From assembly GCA_022571615.1 (NCBI GenBank), contig JACZXM010000143.1:1-7258 (forward strand): a stretch of DNA of 7,258 nt, given 5' to 3'. Below, piece by piece: positions 1 through 6,640 of the stretch (the first letter of the stretch is position 1; each line of letters begins with the position of its first letter). The notes below the pieces were generated by a model. That model was not told where the DNA came from and made no database searches. It saw only the letters and a list, made by a program, of their open reading frames with translations. Both the position numbers and the translations under genes were made by a program. This DNA is from Acidobacteriota bacterium. GTDB lineage: Bacteria; Acidobacteriota; UBA890; WLXD01.

Positions 1-1
1 C

Positions 2-400
2 AGCAAGCTCGCCTACAGCATCTTCCAGCAGGGTGCCGGGGTGGTAAATGCCTACGATGCGGTCCACAGCACCAAGAGCCGCTGTGCCAACCGGGGTCTG
101 GACATCCGCAAGGACCTGAAGGGCCAGGAGCACTATGGTGGTGGCGCGAACATAGACGAGTTCGGCAACTACTACATCATGGACCTGGATGGTTACCTGT
201 GGAGCGATGGCTACCTCTGGAGCGACGGCTACCTGTGGAGCGACGGCTACCTGTGGAGCGATGGCTACCTGTGGAGCGACGGCTATCTCTGGAGTGACGG
301 CTACCTGTGGAGCGACGGCTACCTGTGGAGCGACGGCTATCTCTGGAGCGACTCCCTGACGGAAACCATGGCGATCAACCCCTGGGTGCTGCAGGAGTAG
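2..400 (+). CDS. S8 (subtilisin-like) serine peptidase, C-terminal part with GYLWSD repeat tail (5' end outside window)
   Basis: The reading frame is open from the left edge and ends at TAG 398-400, so about 132 residues of the C-terminus are visible. The opening segment, SIFQQGAGVVNAYDAV, matches the block that follows the catalytic serine region near the end of subtilase catalytic domains (QGAG-hydrophobic-N-A). The catalytic Asp, His and Ser themselves would lie upstream, outside the window. A linker then leads to YYIMDLD, nine GYLWSD hexapeptides and the tail SLTETMAINPWVLQE. Such proteases are normally exported; the tail may serve secretion, surface binding or folding, but this is not known from the sequence. 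An ATG/GTG-initiated reading at 41 would be artificial, because the homology begins before it. A terminator follows at 469-506, so the gene is probably the last of its transcript. The subtilase assignment rests mainly on the short QQGAG block and is fairly secure but not complete. Confidence 0.8.
   Translation, partial: SKLAYSIFQQGAGVVNAYDAVHSTKSRCANRGLDIRKDLKGQEHYGGGANIDEFGNYYIMDLDGYLWSDGYLWSDGYLWSDGYLWSDGYLWSDGYLWSDGYLWSDGYLWSDGYLWSDSLTETMAINPWVLQE
191..352 (+). repeat. Nine tandem 18-bp units encoding (GYLWSD)9
   Basis: Nine in-frame 18-bp units run from GGT at 191 to GAC ending at 352. All nine encode exactly GYLWSD. The units differ only at third codon positions (GGT/GGC, TAC/TAT, CTG/CTC, AGC/AGT, GAT/GAC). 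Units 5-6 and 8-9 share the same TAC-CTG then TAT-CTC succession, which suggests a higher-order 54-bp (three-unit) duplication. The array is inside the protease gene and changes its length in multiples of six residues. Confidence 0.97.
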
Positions 401-468
401 CGGCGCAATGCCGGGGTGAGGCCGTCTCTCCCCGCCCATCTGAGCTGGATCATCGGCAAACCGACGAG

Positions 469-506
469 CCCCGTCGGGCATCGAGAGCTGCCCGTCGGGG
501 TTTCCT
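469..506 (+). terminator. Rho-independent terminator after the S8 peptidase gene
   Basis: The arm 469-480 (CCCCGTCGGGCA) pairs with 489-500 (TGCCCGTCGGGG) across the 8-base loop TCGAGAGC. This gives a 12-position stem with a single T-T mismatch, followed at once by TTTCCT. The GC-rich stem, short T run and position 69 bases after the protease stop codon fit an intrinsic terminator. The T run is short (three), so efficiency may be moderate. Confidence 0.75.
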
Positions 507-544
507 CGGTACGATGGCCTCTCGGTACTATGACTAGGTACTAT
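505..544 (+). repeat. Three direct GGTAC(G/T)AT repeats, candidate regulator-binding sites
   Basis: GGTACGAT lies at 508-515, and GGTACTAT at 524-531 and 537-544. The first two belong to longer matching 12-mers, CTCGGTACGATG (505-516) and CTCGGTACTATG (521-532). They lie just upstream of the proposed kinase promoter, between about 60 and 100 bases before the inferred transcription start, where activator or repressor sites often occur. The spacing (16 and 13 bases) does not match an exact helical turn. The repeats are visible in the sequence; binding is inference. Confidence 0.4.
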
Positions 545-568
545 TATCTTTTGATAGCTTTTATTGTT

Positions 569-598
569 TTGTAAAGATCAATATTGTGTCAGTATAGT
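569..598 (+). promoter_or_regulatory. Probable promoter of the propeller hybrid kinase gene
   Basis: In an AT-rich island within otherwise GC-rich DNA, TATAGT (593-598) matches the -10 consensus at five of six positions. TTGTAA (569-574), 18 bases upstream, matches the -35 at four of six. The inferred transcription start near 605 leaves a leader of about 34 bases before the ATG at 639. It would exclude the earlier in-frame ATG at 603 and TTG at 564. An alternative -35-like TTGATA (551-556) exists, but its -10 partner (around 573-578) is poor. Confidence 0.5.
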
Positions 599-638
599 TC
601 TCATGGAACTTGTGCTGCGTAGACCAACGAGCTCAGCG

Positions 639-3600
639 ATGCGGACGACCGTCAGGGGTAGGCATCCACGGCGATGGGTGGTGACAGCGTGCCTCCTGTT
701 CGTCGCCCTCTCATGCATTCCTGGCAAGATCTACGCTCAGGCGAGCCGCATTCGCTTCGACCACATCACGCTCGAGCAGGGGCTTTCGCAGAGCACCGTC
801 TACGCGATCCTCCAAGACAGCCGCGGCTTCATGTGGTTCGGCACGCAGGACGGGCTCAACCGCTACGACGGTTACGGCATCGTCATCTACAAGCACGACC
901 CGGACGATCCGAAGTCGCTGCCCCACAACCATGTGCGGGCGATGGTCGAGGATCCGCAGGGAAACATCTGGATCGCCACCGAGGGCGGCGGCGTGGCGAT
1001 GTGGGACTGGCGCAGAGACGAGTTCGTCACTTATCGAAGCGAGCCCCAGACCTCGGGCTCGCTGCAATCCGACCGCATCTCATCGGTGGCGCTGGACGAC
1101 AATGGAGGAGTATGGATCGGCACGCTCGACGCGGGGCTGGGCCGACTCGACCCGGTCACGGGTCGAGTCGTCACCTACCGGCACGATCCGTCGAATCCGG
1201 CGAGTCTTCACAACGACCAGATCTTCGCCCTCCACGTTGACGGCACAGGGACGGTTTGGGTCGGCACGTATGCCGGCCTGAGCCGCTTCGACCCCGTTGC
1301 CCGTGCGTTCGTGCCCGTAGGCGTCGAGGCCGCGGGAGCACCTGGCCGCCAGGCCCGCGTTCGCACGATCTTCGAGGACAGCTCGGGGACGCTCTGGATC
1401 GGGACGTACGGCGGGCTCGCCAAGCTCGATCGCAGCACGGAAACGCTGCACCGCTATCGCCACGATCCGGCCGACCCGTCCAGCCTCGCCGGAAACCGCG
1501 TCTACTCGATCCTCGAGGATCGCGGTGGAGCACTGTGGATCGGCACCAATGGCGGGCTCAATCGATTCGACCCTCGCAGCGGGTCGTTCGTCGTCTACTT
1601 GAACGATCCCTCCGATCCGACGAGCCTGGGCCACAACGTCGTGATGTCACTGCATCAGGACCGAGGTAGCGTCATCTGGATCGGCACCCAAGGCGGCGGC
1701 CTCAGCCGGTGGAACCCCGTGACCGCGTCGTTCCGCCACTACAAGAGGGACCCAAGGACCTCCGGGCTGAGTAGCGACACGATCACCTCCTTCTCGCAAG
1801 ACCCGGCCGGTGGGCTCTGGGTCGGCACCTTCGGCGACGGGCTCAACCGGAGGGATCGCTCCAGCGGCGCGTACACGGTGTACCGAGCCGACCCGGCCGA
1901 TCCGCATAGCCTGAGCGACGATCGGGTCATGTCGCTGACGCACGACCACGAGGGCCTTCTGTGGATCGGGACGATGGAAGGCGGCCTCAACCGCTTCGAT
2001 CCGGCGACCGAGACGTTCACGATCTTCAAGAACGAGCCGGGCAACGAAACCAGCCTCAGCAGCAACGGCATCATGTCGCTGTTCGTGGATCACCTGGGTG
2101 ACCTGTGGGTCGGCACCTACGGCGGCGGCCTCAACCGTTTCGATCGCGCGTCGGAGACCTTCACGCGTTTCGGCCACGATTCCGCCAAGGCGACCAGCCT
2201 CAGTGACGACATCGTGACCTCGATTACCGAAGACACCTCGGGGAGGCTGTGGGTCGGCACCGAACGGGGCGGGCTCAACCGCTTCGATCGTGCCTCCGGG
2301 AACTTCGTTGCCTACCGCAATGATCCCACGATCGCCACGAGCCTCAGCAGCGACTTCGTGATGTCGCTGCGCGTAAGCGCGGGGGTTCTCTGGATCGGCA
2401 CGAAAGGTGGAGGGCTGAACGGGCTTGAGCTCGGGGAGGCAAGCGCCCCCGCGAGCGCGGTCTTCCGGCGCTTCTCGCAGCGGAGTGGACTGCCCAACGA
2501 CGATGTCCACGGCATCGAGTCGGACGATGCGGGCAACCTCTGGTTGAGCACGAACAACGGCCTCTCGAGGTTCGACCCGCTGTCGGCGACGTTCAAGAAC
2601 TACGACGTCACCGATGGGCTGCAGAGCAACGAATTCAACGCCGGCGCCCACTACCGTAGCCCGCAAGGCGAAATCTTCGTCGGTGGCTTCAACGGCTTCA
2701 ACGCCTTCTATCCTGATCAGGTCACCACCAACGCGCACGTGCCTCCGGTGGTCATTACCTCCTTCCGGAAATTCAACAAACCGGTCGATCTCGAGCAGCC
2801 CCTTTCCGAGCTTCGCGAGATCGAGCTCAGCTACCGGGACTCCGTCGTCTCCTTCGAGGTTGCCGCCCTCGACTACGCCGCGCCCGCCAAGAACCGTTAC
2901 GCCTACAGGCTCGAAGGCTTCAGCGACGACTGGATCGACCTGGGGCCGGTGCGCCGCATGACCTTCACCAACCTCGACGCTGGAAGCTACGTGCTCCGGG
3001 TGCGGGGCTCGAACAACGATGGCGTGTGGAACGACGACGGCGTCACCCTAGGGATCGTCGTAACACCGCCGCCGTGGGCCACCTGGTGGGCGTTCTGCAT
3101 CTACGCCCTGCTGCTGATCTACGCCATTGCCGCCTACCTCAAGGCGCAGAGGGCGAAGCTGAGGCGGGAAGAGGAGCGCGCAGTGCAACTCGAGCTGGTG
3201 GTCGAGAAGCGCACGCAGCAGCTGGCCGTACAGAACCAGCGCCTCGAGGAGCACAGCATCACGCTGGCCGAGACGAACGATTCTCTCGAGCGCGAGATCA
3301 CCGAGCGCGTGCGTACCGAGGAGGCTCTGAAGGCGTCGGAGGCCAAGTACCAGGATTTGTACGACAACGCCCCCGACATGTTCGCTACCATCGATGGAGC
3401 GACCGGCACCGTCTTGCAGTGCAACCGAACGCTCGCCGACAACCTCGGCTACACGGAAGACGAGCTCCTCGGCCGCCACCTCACGGAGCTGCACAATGTC
3501 GGCTGCATGGGCGAGCTGCAGAAAGTCCTAGAAGCCCTCCGCCGCAAGCAGAGTTGGCAGAACGCCGAGCTTCTGCTCGAGGGCAAGGATGCCAGCGTGA

Positions 3601-4871
3601 TCGACGTAAGCCTCAACGTTTCCGCGGTGCCTCCCGCGTCGGGAGCCCTGTCGTACGGGCGCTTGGTGTGGCGAGACATCACGGTGCGCAAGAAGCTCGA
3701 GCAGGAACTCCGCCAAGCCCAGAAGCTGAAGGCGATCGGCCGTCTTGCGGGTGGCGTCGCGCACGAGTTCAACAACCTGCTGGCCGGCATCTCGGGGTTC
3801 GCACACCTGCTGCTCGCGTCGGCGGATGACCAAACTTCGAAGGACGACCTGGGTCAGATCCTCGGGTGCACCGACCGCGCCGCTGACCTCACTAGCCAGT
3901 TACTGGGCTTCGGGCGGGGGCAGCCGCACACGCCTGTCGTCCTCGACCTCGCCGAGCACCTCCGCCATGCGGTCACGGCGCTGAAGCCAATCGTGGGAGA
4001 GGGGATCGAGGTCACCGTGAACGAGTCCCAGGACCTTGGACTCGTTAAGGCAGATCCGAAACAGATCGATCAGATACTGGCCCGCATGGCGCGTAACTCG
4101 CGCGACGCGATGCCCGAAGGGGGCCAGATCACGATCGACGCCGTCAACGCGACGGTCGAGGGCGACGAGGGGATGCCTGCTGGCGAGTACGTCGTGCTCA
4201 GCTTCAGCGACACCGGTCACGGCATGGAGCCAGCAACGCTGGAGCGGGTGTTCGAGCCCTTCTTCAGCACCAAGGAGCAGGGCCAGGGGACCGGACTTGG
4301 CCTGTCGATGGTCTACGGCATCGTCAAACAGCACGGCGGACATGTGCGGGCCATCAGCGAGGTCGGGAAGGGTACACAGTTCAACATATATCTGCCGGTC
4401 CGAGTCGAGGAACGGCAGGAGGAAGGAGCGTCCATCATGGAAGATCAGACGTCACAGAAGCCTGAGGGTTTGGGCACGATTCTCGTGGTCGAGGATGAAG
4501 AGCCGGTCCGCCTGATGCTCGAGCGGCTGCTCTCAGGCGAGGGCTATCGGGTGCTCTCGGCGGACCATCCAAACAAGGCGGAGCAGCTGATCGAGGAGTG
4601 CATGGACGAGGTCGAGCTTGTCCTGACCGATGTCATCATGCCCGGGTGCAGCGGGCCCCAGCTGTGCGACAGGCTGTCGGCGCGGTACCCGTCGCTGAAG
4701 TTCCTGTTCATGTCTGGGTATACCGCCGAGCGCTTCAGGGAGGAGGGCCTTCTGCCGCCCGATGCCCCGTTTATCGCGAAGCCCTTCTCGCCGGCGGAGT
4801 TGCAGATCAAGATCGGAGAGGTAATGCAGGGGCGCCGCTATTCCGCGGCTGGCTCGTCAGCGGCCGCCTGA
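639..4871 (+). CDS. Membrane hybrid sensor histidine kinase: two-component propeller (14 Reg_prop blades), Y_Y_Y, PAS, HisKA, HATPase_c, receiver
   Basis: The product is about 1410 residues, numbered from ATG 639. A signal peptide comprises an Arg-rich start, hydrophobic residues 13-28 and an AQA|S cleavage site after residue 35. Fourteen blade motifs (WIGTxGGGLNRFDP type) have their W or equivalent at 66, 111, 159, 207, 253, 300, 347, 394, 442, 490, 538, 585, 635 and F680. This fits two seven-bladed periplasmic propellers. A Y_Y_Y domain (about 732-810), a transmembrane helix (about 815-834) and a coiled coil (to about 898) lead to PAS (899-1016). HisKA follows (VAHEFNN, phospho-acceptor H1042), then HATPase_c with N1153, DTGHG 1191-1195 and GQGTGLG from 1215. 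The receiver has E1285/D1286, phospho-acceptor D1331, S1359 and K1381. The gene presumably senses an outside ligand and passes phosphate to its own receiver; the ligand is unknown. No DNA-binding domain follows, unlike Bacteroides hybrid two-component systems. The first N-box Asn is replaced by R1149. Start 639 was chosen for its signal-peptide fit and the promoter position. A weak GAG lies 7 bases before it, so 603 remains possible. Confidence 0.92.
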   Translation: MRTTVRGRHPRRWVVTACLLFVALSCIPGKIYAQASRIRFDHITLEQGLSQSTVYAILQDSRGFMWFGTQDGLNRYDGYGIVIYKHDPDDPKSLPHNHVRAMVEDPQGNIWIATEGGGVAMWDWRRDEFVTYRSEPQTSGSLQSDRISSVALDDNGGVWIGTLDAGLGRLDPVTGRVVTYRHDPSNPASLHNDQIFALHVDGTGTVWVGTYAGLSRFDPVARAFVPVGVEAAGAPGRQARVRTIFEDSSGTLWIGTYGGLAKLDRSTETLHRYRHDPADPSSLAGNRVYSILEDRGGALWIGTNGGLNRFDPRSGSFVVYLNDPSDPTSLGHNVVMSLHQDRGSVIWIGTQGGGLSRWNPVTASFRHYKRDPRTSGLSSDTITSFSQDPAGGLWVGTFGDGLNRRDRSSGAYTVYRADPADPHSLSDDRVMSLTHDHEGLLWIGTMEGGLNRFDPATETFTIFKNEPGNETSLSSNGIMSLFVDHLGDLWVGTYGGGLNRFDRASETFTRFGHDSAKATSLSDDIVTSITEDTSGRLWVGTERGGLNRFDRASGNFVAYRNDPTIATSLSSDFVMSLRVSAGVLWIGTKGGGLNGLELGEASAPASAVFRRFSQRSGLPNDDVHGIESDDAGNLWLSTNNGLSRFDPLSATFKNYDVTDGLQSNEFNAGAHYRSPQGEIFVGGFNGFNAFYPDQVTTNAHVPPVVITSFRKFNKPVDLEQPLSELREIELSYRDSVVSFEVAALDYAAPAKNRYAYRLEGFSDDWIDLGPVRRMTFTNLDAGSYVLRVRGSNNDGVWNDDGVTLGIVVTPPPWATWWAFCIYALLLIYAIAAYLKAQRAKLRREEERAVQLELVVEKRTQQLAVQNQRLEEHSITLAETNDSLEREITERVRTEEALKASEAKYQDLYDNAPDMFATIDGATGTVLQCNRTLADNLGYTEDELLGRHLTELHNVGCMGELQKVLEALRRKQSWQNAELLLEGKDASVIDVSLNVSAVPPASGALSYGRLVWRDITVRKKLEQELRQAQKLKAIGRLAGGVAHEFNNLLAGISGFAHLLLASADDQTSKDDLGQILGCTDRAADLTSQLLGFGRGQPHTPVVLDLAEHLRHAVTALKPIVGEGIEVTVNESQDLGLVKADPKQIDQILARMARNSRDAMPEGGQITIDAVNATVEGDEGMPAGEYVVLSFSDTGHGMEPATLERVFEPFFSTKEQGQGTGLGLSMVYGIVKQHGGHVRAISEVGKGTQFNIYLPVRVEERQEEGASIMEDQTSQKPEGLGTILVVEDEEPVRLMLERLLSGEGYRVLSADHPNKAEQLIEECMDEVELVLTDVIMPGCSGPQLCDRLSARYPSLKFLFMSGYTAERFREEGLLPPDAPFIAKPFSPAELQIKIGEVMQGRRYSAAGSSAAA
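4417..4428 (+). promoter_or_regulatory. Strong internal Shine-Dalgarno before in-frame ATG 4437
   Basis: AGGAGGAAGGAG occupies 4417-4428. Its second half, AAGGAG, ends 8 bases before the in-frame ATG at 4437-4439, which is near-ideal spacing. This is a better initiation signal than that of either full-length kinase here. It falls in the linker between the ATPase and receiver domains. The purine run also encodes Gln-Glu-Glu-Gly in the linker, so it could be a by-product of Glu codons. Confidence 0.45.
4437..4871 (+). CDS. Possible alternative product: free single-domain receiver (CheY-like) from internal start
   Basis: Starting at ATG 4437 (Met1267 of the long protein), the same frame would give a 144-residue protein. 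It consists of a short polar lead (MEDQTSQKPEG) and one complete receiver domain, with acidic pair E19/D20, phospho-acceptor D65, S93 and K115 in its own numbering. Initiation would use the Shine-Dalgarno at 4417-4428. A freely diffusing receiver could carry the signal away from the membrane kinase, or act as a phosphate sink for it or for the kinase encoded next. This is an inference from the initiation signal; the residues are certainly also part of the long protein. The corresponding linker of the downstream kinase has no such signal. Confidence 0.3.
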   Translation: MEDQTSQKPEGLGTILVVEDEEPVRLMLERLLSGEGYRVLSADHPNKAEQLIEECMDEVELVLTDVIMPGCSGPQLCDRLSARYPSLKFLFMSGYTAERFREEGLLPPDAPFIAKPFSPAELQIKIGEVMQGRRYSAAGSSAAA

Positions 4872-4876
4872 GAGGA

Positions 4877-4894
4877 CGCGGCCGCGCGGCCGCG
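4877..4894 (+). repeat. Perfect 18-bp GC palindrome between the two kinase genes
   Basis: CGCGGCCGCGCGGCCGCG reads identically on both strands and begins five bases after the first kinase's stop codon. As RNA it can fold into a 7-bp stem with a GCGC loop. It is followed by AAGAAA, not a T run, so it is not a standard intrinsic terminator on the plus strand. It may act as a 3' stabilising hairpin or attenuate transcription into the second kinase gene. Confidence 0.55.
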
Positions 4895-4939
4895 CAAGAA
4901 ATCGGGTCCGACCCTCGTAAGGCTGGGCCGGGAGTCGTT

Positions 4940-5023
4940 TTAAATAGGCAAGGGGCAGATGTCAGGCGCGGCCGGAACCGGTGGCGCCGAAGTCCCGCAT
5001 AGGGAGCTGGGAGCGAGGACAGC
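4940..5023 (+). promoter_or_regulatory. Leader of second kinase gene: weak -10, hairpin and ribosome-binding site
   Basis: The run GTTTTAAATAGG around 4937-4948 holds a weak -10-like TTAAAT (4940-4945) without a convincing -35. A leader hairpin can form from GGCGC 4965-4969 with GCGCC 4984-4988, plus an inner CCG/CGG stem with loop GAAC. Purine-rich GGGAGCGAGGA (5009-5019) precedes the GTG start at 5024 by four bases and is the likely ribosome-binding site. The second gene may have its own promoter or be read from the first; the sequence does not decide. Confidence 0.35.
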
Positions 5024-6589
5024 GTGGCCGATCAGAACAAGCTTGACGAGAGTCTGTACGAGGGTGACGCCAGTTTCTGGCTGCTTTTCAGGAACGCCGC
5101 GATTGGCATCATCATCCTCGACATGGAGGGCCGCCATGTCATGAGCAATCCGGCGTTTCAGAAGATGCTGGGCTACAACGATCTGGAGCTCCAGCAGATG
5201 GTCTTCACGGAGTTCACCCATCCGGACGACGTGGAGAGGGATCGTCTCCTGTACCAGCATCTCATCGCGGGACGTCGAGACCAGTACACGGTGGAGAAGC
5301 GCTACATCCGGAAGGATGGAGCGACGGTCTGGGGGAACCTGACGGTTTCGCTCGTGCTGGACTCCGTTGGACGGCCGGCGCATGCCATCGGCATGCTAGA
5401 GGACATCACGGAAAGGAAGCTTCTGGCGCAGCAGCTAGTCCAGTCCCAGAGACTCGAGGCCATCGGACAGCTGGCCGGGGGCATCGCGCACGACTTCAAC
5501 AACCTGCTGACCGTCGTCAGGGGGTATGCGCAATGCGTGCAGGAGAGTCTCGGCACCGAGCATCCCTCCTGGGAAGACGTAGACCAGATCCGGCAGGCCG
5601 GCGAGCGCGCCGCGACGCTGACGAGGCAGCTACTGGTATTCAGCCGCAAGAAGATCCTGGAGCCGAGAGCGCTCAACCTCAACGAAGTGGTCCGGAGCCT
5701 GGACACGCTGCTCGGCCGGCTGATCGGCGAGAACATCGTCCTGACGATGGATCTCGAGCCAGATCTTTGCTGCGTCCAGGCCGATCGGGGACAGATCGAA
5801 CAGGTGATCATGAACCTGGTCATCAACGCGAGCGATGCGATGCCTAACGGCGGGAAGCTGACGATCGAGACGGCCAACGTCAATCTCGATGGCCGATACG
5901 CTGAGAAACACATGGGCGTCACGCCCGGCGCCTACGGGGTGGTGGCGGTAAGCGACACTGGCGTCGGCATCGACAAGAAGACTCAGGCGAGAATCTTCGA
6001 GCCCTTCTTTACCACCAAGGCGAAAGGCAGGGGGACCGGACTGGGGCTCTCGACCGTCTATGGAATCGTGAAACAGAGCGCAGGAAACGTCTGGGTCTAT
6101 AGCGAGCCTGGCAAGGGGACCACTCTGAAGGTCTATCTACCCCAGGTCGACGCTGCCGCTGAGCCCCTGTCTTCTGCCGATATGCCGGTGACGAGCGCGC
6201 GGGGATCGGAAACCGTTCTCGTGGTCGAAGACGACGCGCTGTTCAGAGAATTCGCCAGCCGGGCGCTGACAGACTACGGCTACACGGTGCTTGCAGCGGA
6301 TCATCCCGACGCGGCGCTCACGCTGAGTGAGCAGCACGACGCCGTCATCCACCTCGTGTTGAGTGACGTCGTCCTGCCGGGCATGACCGGCCGAGAGCTC
6401 GTCGAACGGCTGACCGAGGCGCGGCCAGAGATGAATTTCCTCTACATGTCTGGCTACCCTGCCCGGGCAGTTGTCCAACAGGGCGAGTTGCCGCCGGGCA
6501 CACCGTTCATCGCCAAGCCGTTCTCCGCCAATGCGCTGGCGCGCAAAGTAAGGCATGTGCTCGAGAACGGGAACCGGGCCGAAGCATGA
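5024..6589 (+). CDS. Cytoplasmic hybrid sensor histidine kinase: PAS/PAC, HisKA, HATPase_c, receiver
   Basis: The product has 521 residues and begins with GTG, supported by the purine-rich site just upstream and the lack of an earlier in-frame start. No signal peptide or transmembrane segment is visible. A PAS/PAC sensor covers about 15-132 (NAAIGIIILDMEGR through MLEDITERK). HisKA has QLAGGIAHDFNN with phospho-acceptor H156. HATPase_c has N264 and N268 in the N box, DTGVG 311-315, FEPFF 326-330 and GRGTGLGLS 335-343. The receiver (about 396-515) has E402/D403, phospho-acceptor D448, S476 and K498. All expected catalytic residues are present, so autophosphorylation and internal phosphotransfer are likely. 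The PAS ligand is unknown, and no heme or flavin site is evident. The kinase and receiver closely resemble those of the gene upstream, pointing to duplication. There is no effector domain, so the output must be another protein. Confidence 0.95.
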   Translation: MADQNKLDESLYEGDASFWLLFRNAAIGIIILDMEGRHVMSNPAFQKMLGYNDLELQQMVFTEFTHPDDVERDRLLYQHLIAGRRDQYTVEKRYIRKDGATVWGNLTVSLVLDSVGRPAHAIGMLEDITERKLLAQQLVQSQRLEAIGQLAGGIAHDFNNLLTVVRGYAQCVQESLGTEHPSWEDVDQIRQAGERAATLTRQLLVFSRKKILEPRALNLNEVVRSLDTLLGRLIGENIVLTMDLEPDLCCVQADRGQIEQVIMNLVINASDAMPNGGKLTIETANVNLDGRYAEKHMGVTPGAYGVVAVSDTGVGIDKKTQARIFEPFFTTKAKGRGTGLGLSTVYGIVKQSAGNVWVYSEPGKGTTLKVYLPQVDAAAEPLSSADMPVTSARGSETVLVVEDDALFREFASRALTDYGYTVLAADHPDAALTLSEQHDAVIHLVLSDVVLPGMTGRELVERLTEARPEMNFLYMSGYPARAVVQQGELPPGTPFIAKPFSANALARKVRHVLENGNRAEA

Positions 6590-6592
6590 CCA

Positions 6593-6640
6593 AGCGAGTC
6601 TACCGACTCTCGCTGCAGGTGTAGCCCTGGCAAACCAGGG
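6593..6640 (+). terminator. Two hairpins after the second kinase gene, possible transcript end
   Basis: A first hairpin joins AGCGAG (6593-6598) with CTCGCT (6609-6614); alternatively GAGTC 6596-6600 pairs with GACTC 6605-6609 around TACC. A second, CCCTGG CAAA CCAGGG (6625-6640), is a perfect 6-bp stem with a four-base loop. Only ATT follows, with no T run, so factor-dependent termination or simple RNA stabilisation is as likely as intrinsic termination. Confidence 0.35.

Noticed and set aside
564..638. Longer start sites for the propeller kinase (TTG 564, ATG 603)
   Set aside because: Neither has a Shine-Dalgarno. Both lie upstream of the start of transcription inferred from TATAGT 593-598, and they would add a long extension before the signal peptide. 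ATG 603 cannot be fully excluded.
1080..2738. Long minus-strand frames opposite the propeller region (up to 363 codons)
   Set aside because: They are antisense to the repeated blades, whose periodic codons keep the opposite strand open. The translations are repetitive mirror sequence without a known fold.
4959..5144. A 61-codon plus-strand ORF overlapping the start of the second kinase
   Set aside because: Two thirds of it lies inside the kinase in another frame, and its peptide shows no domain. It is a shadow frame.
6586..6624. Twelve-codon ORF (MTKRVYRLSLQV) overlapping the second kinase stop by ATGA
   Set aside because: The overlap resembles translational coupling, but the peptide is very short, lies in a hairpin and has no recognisable family. 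It is most likely chance.
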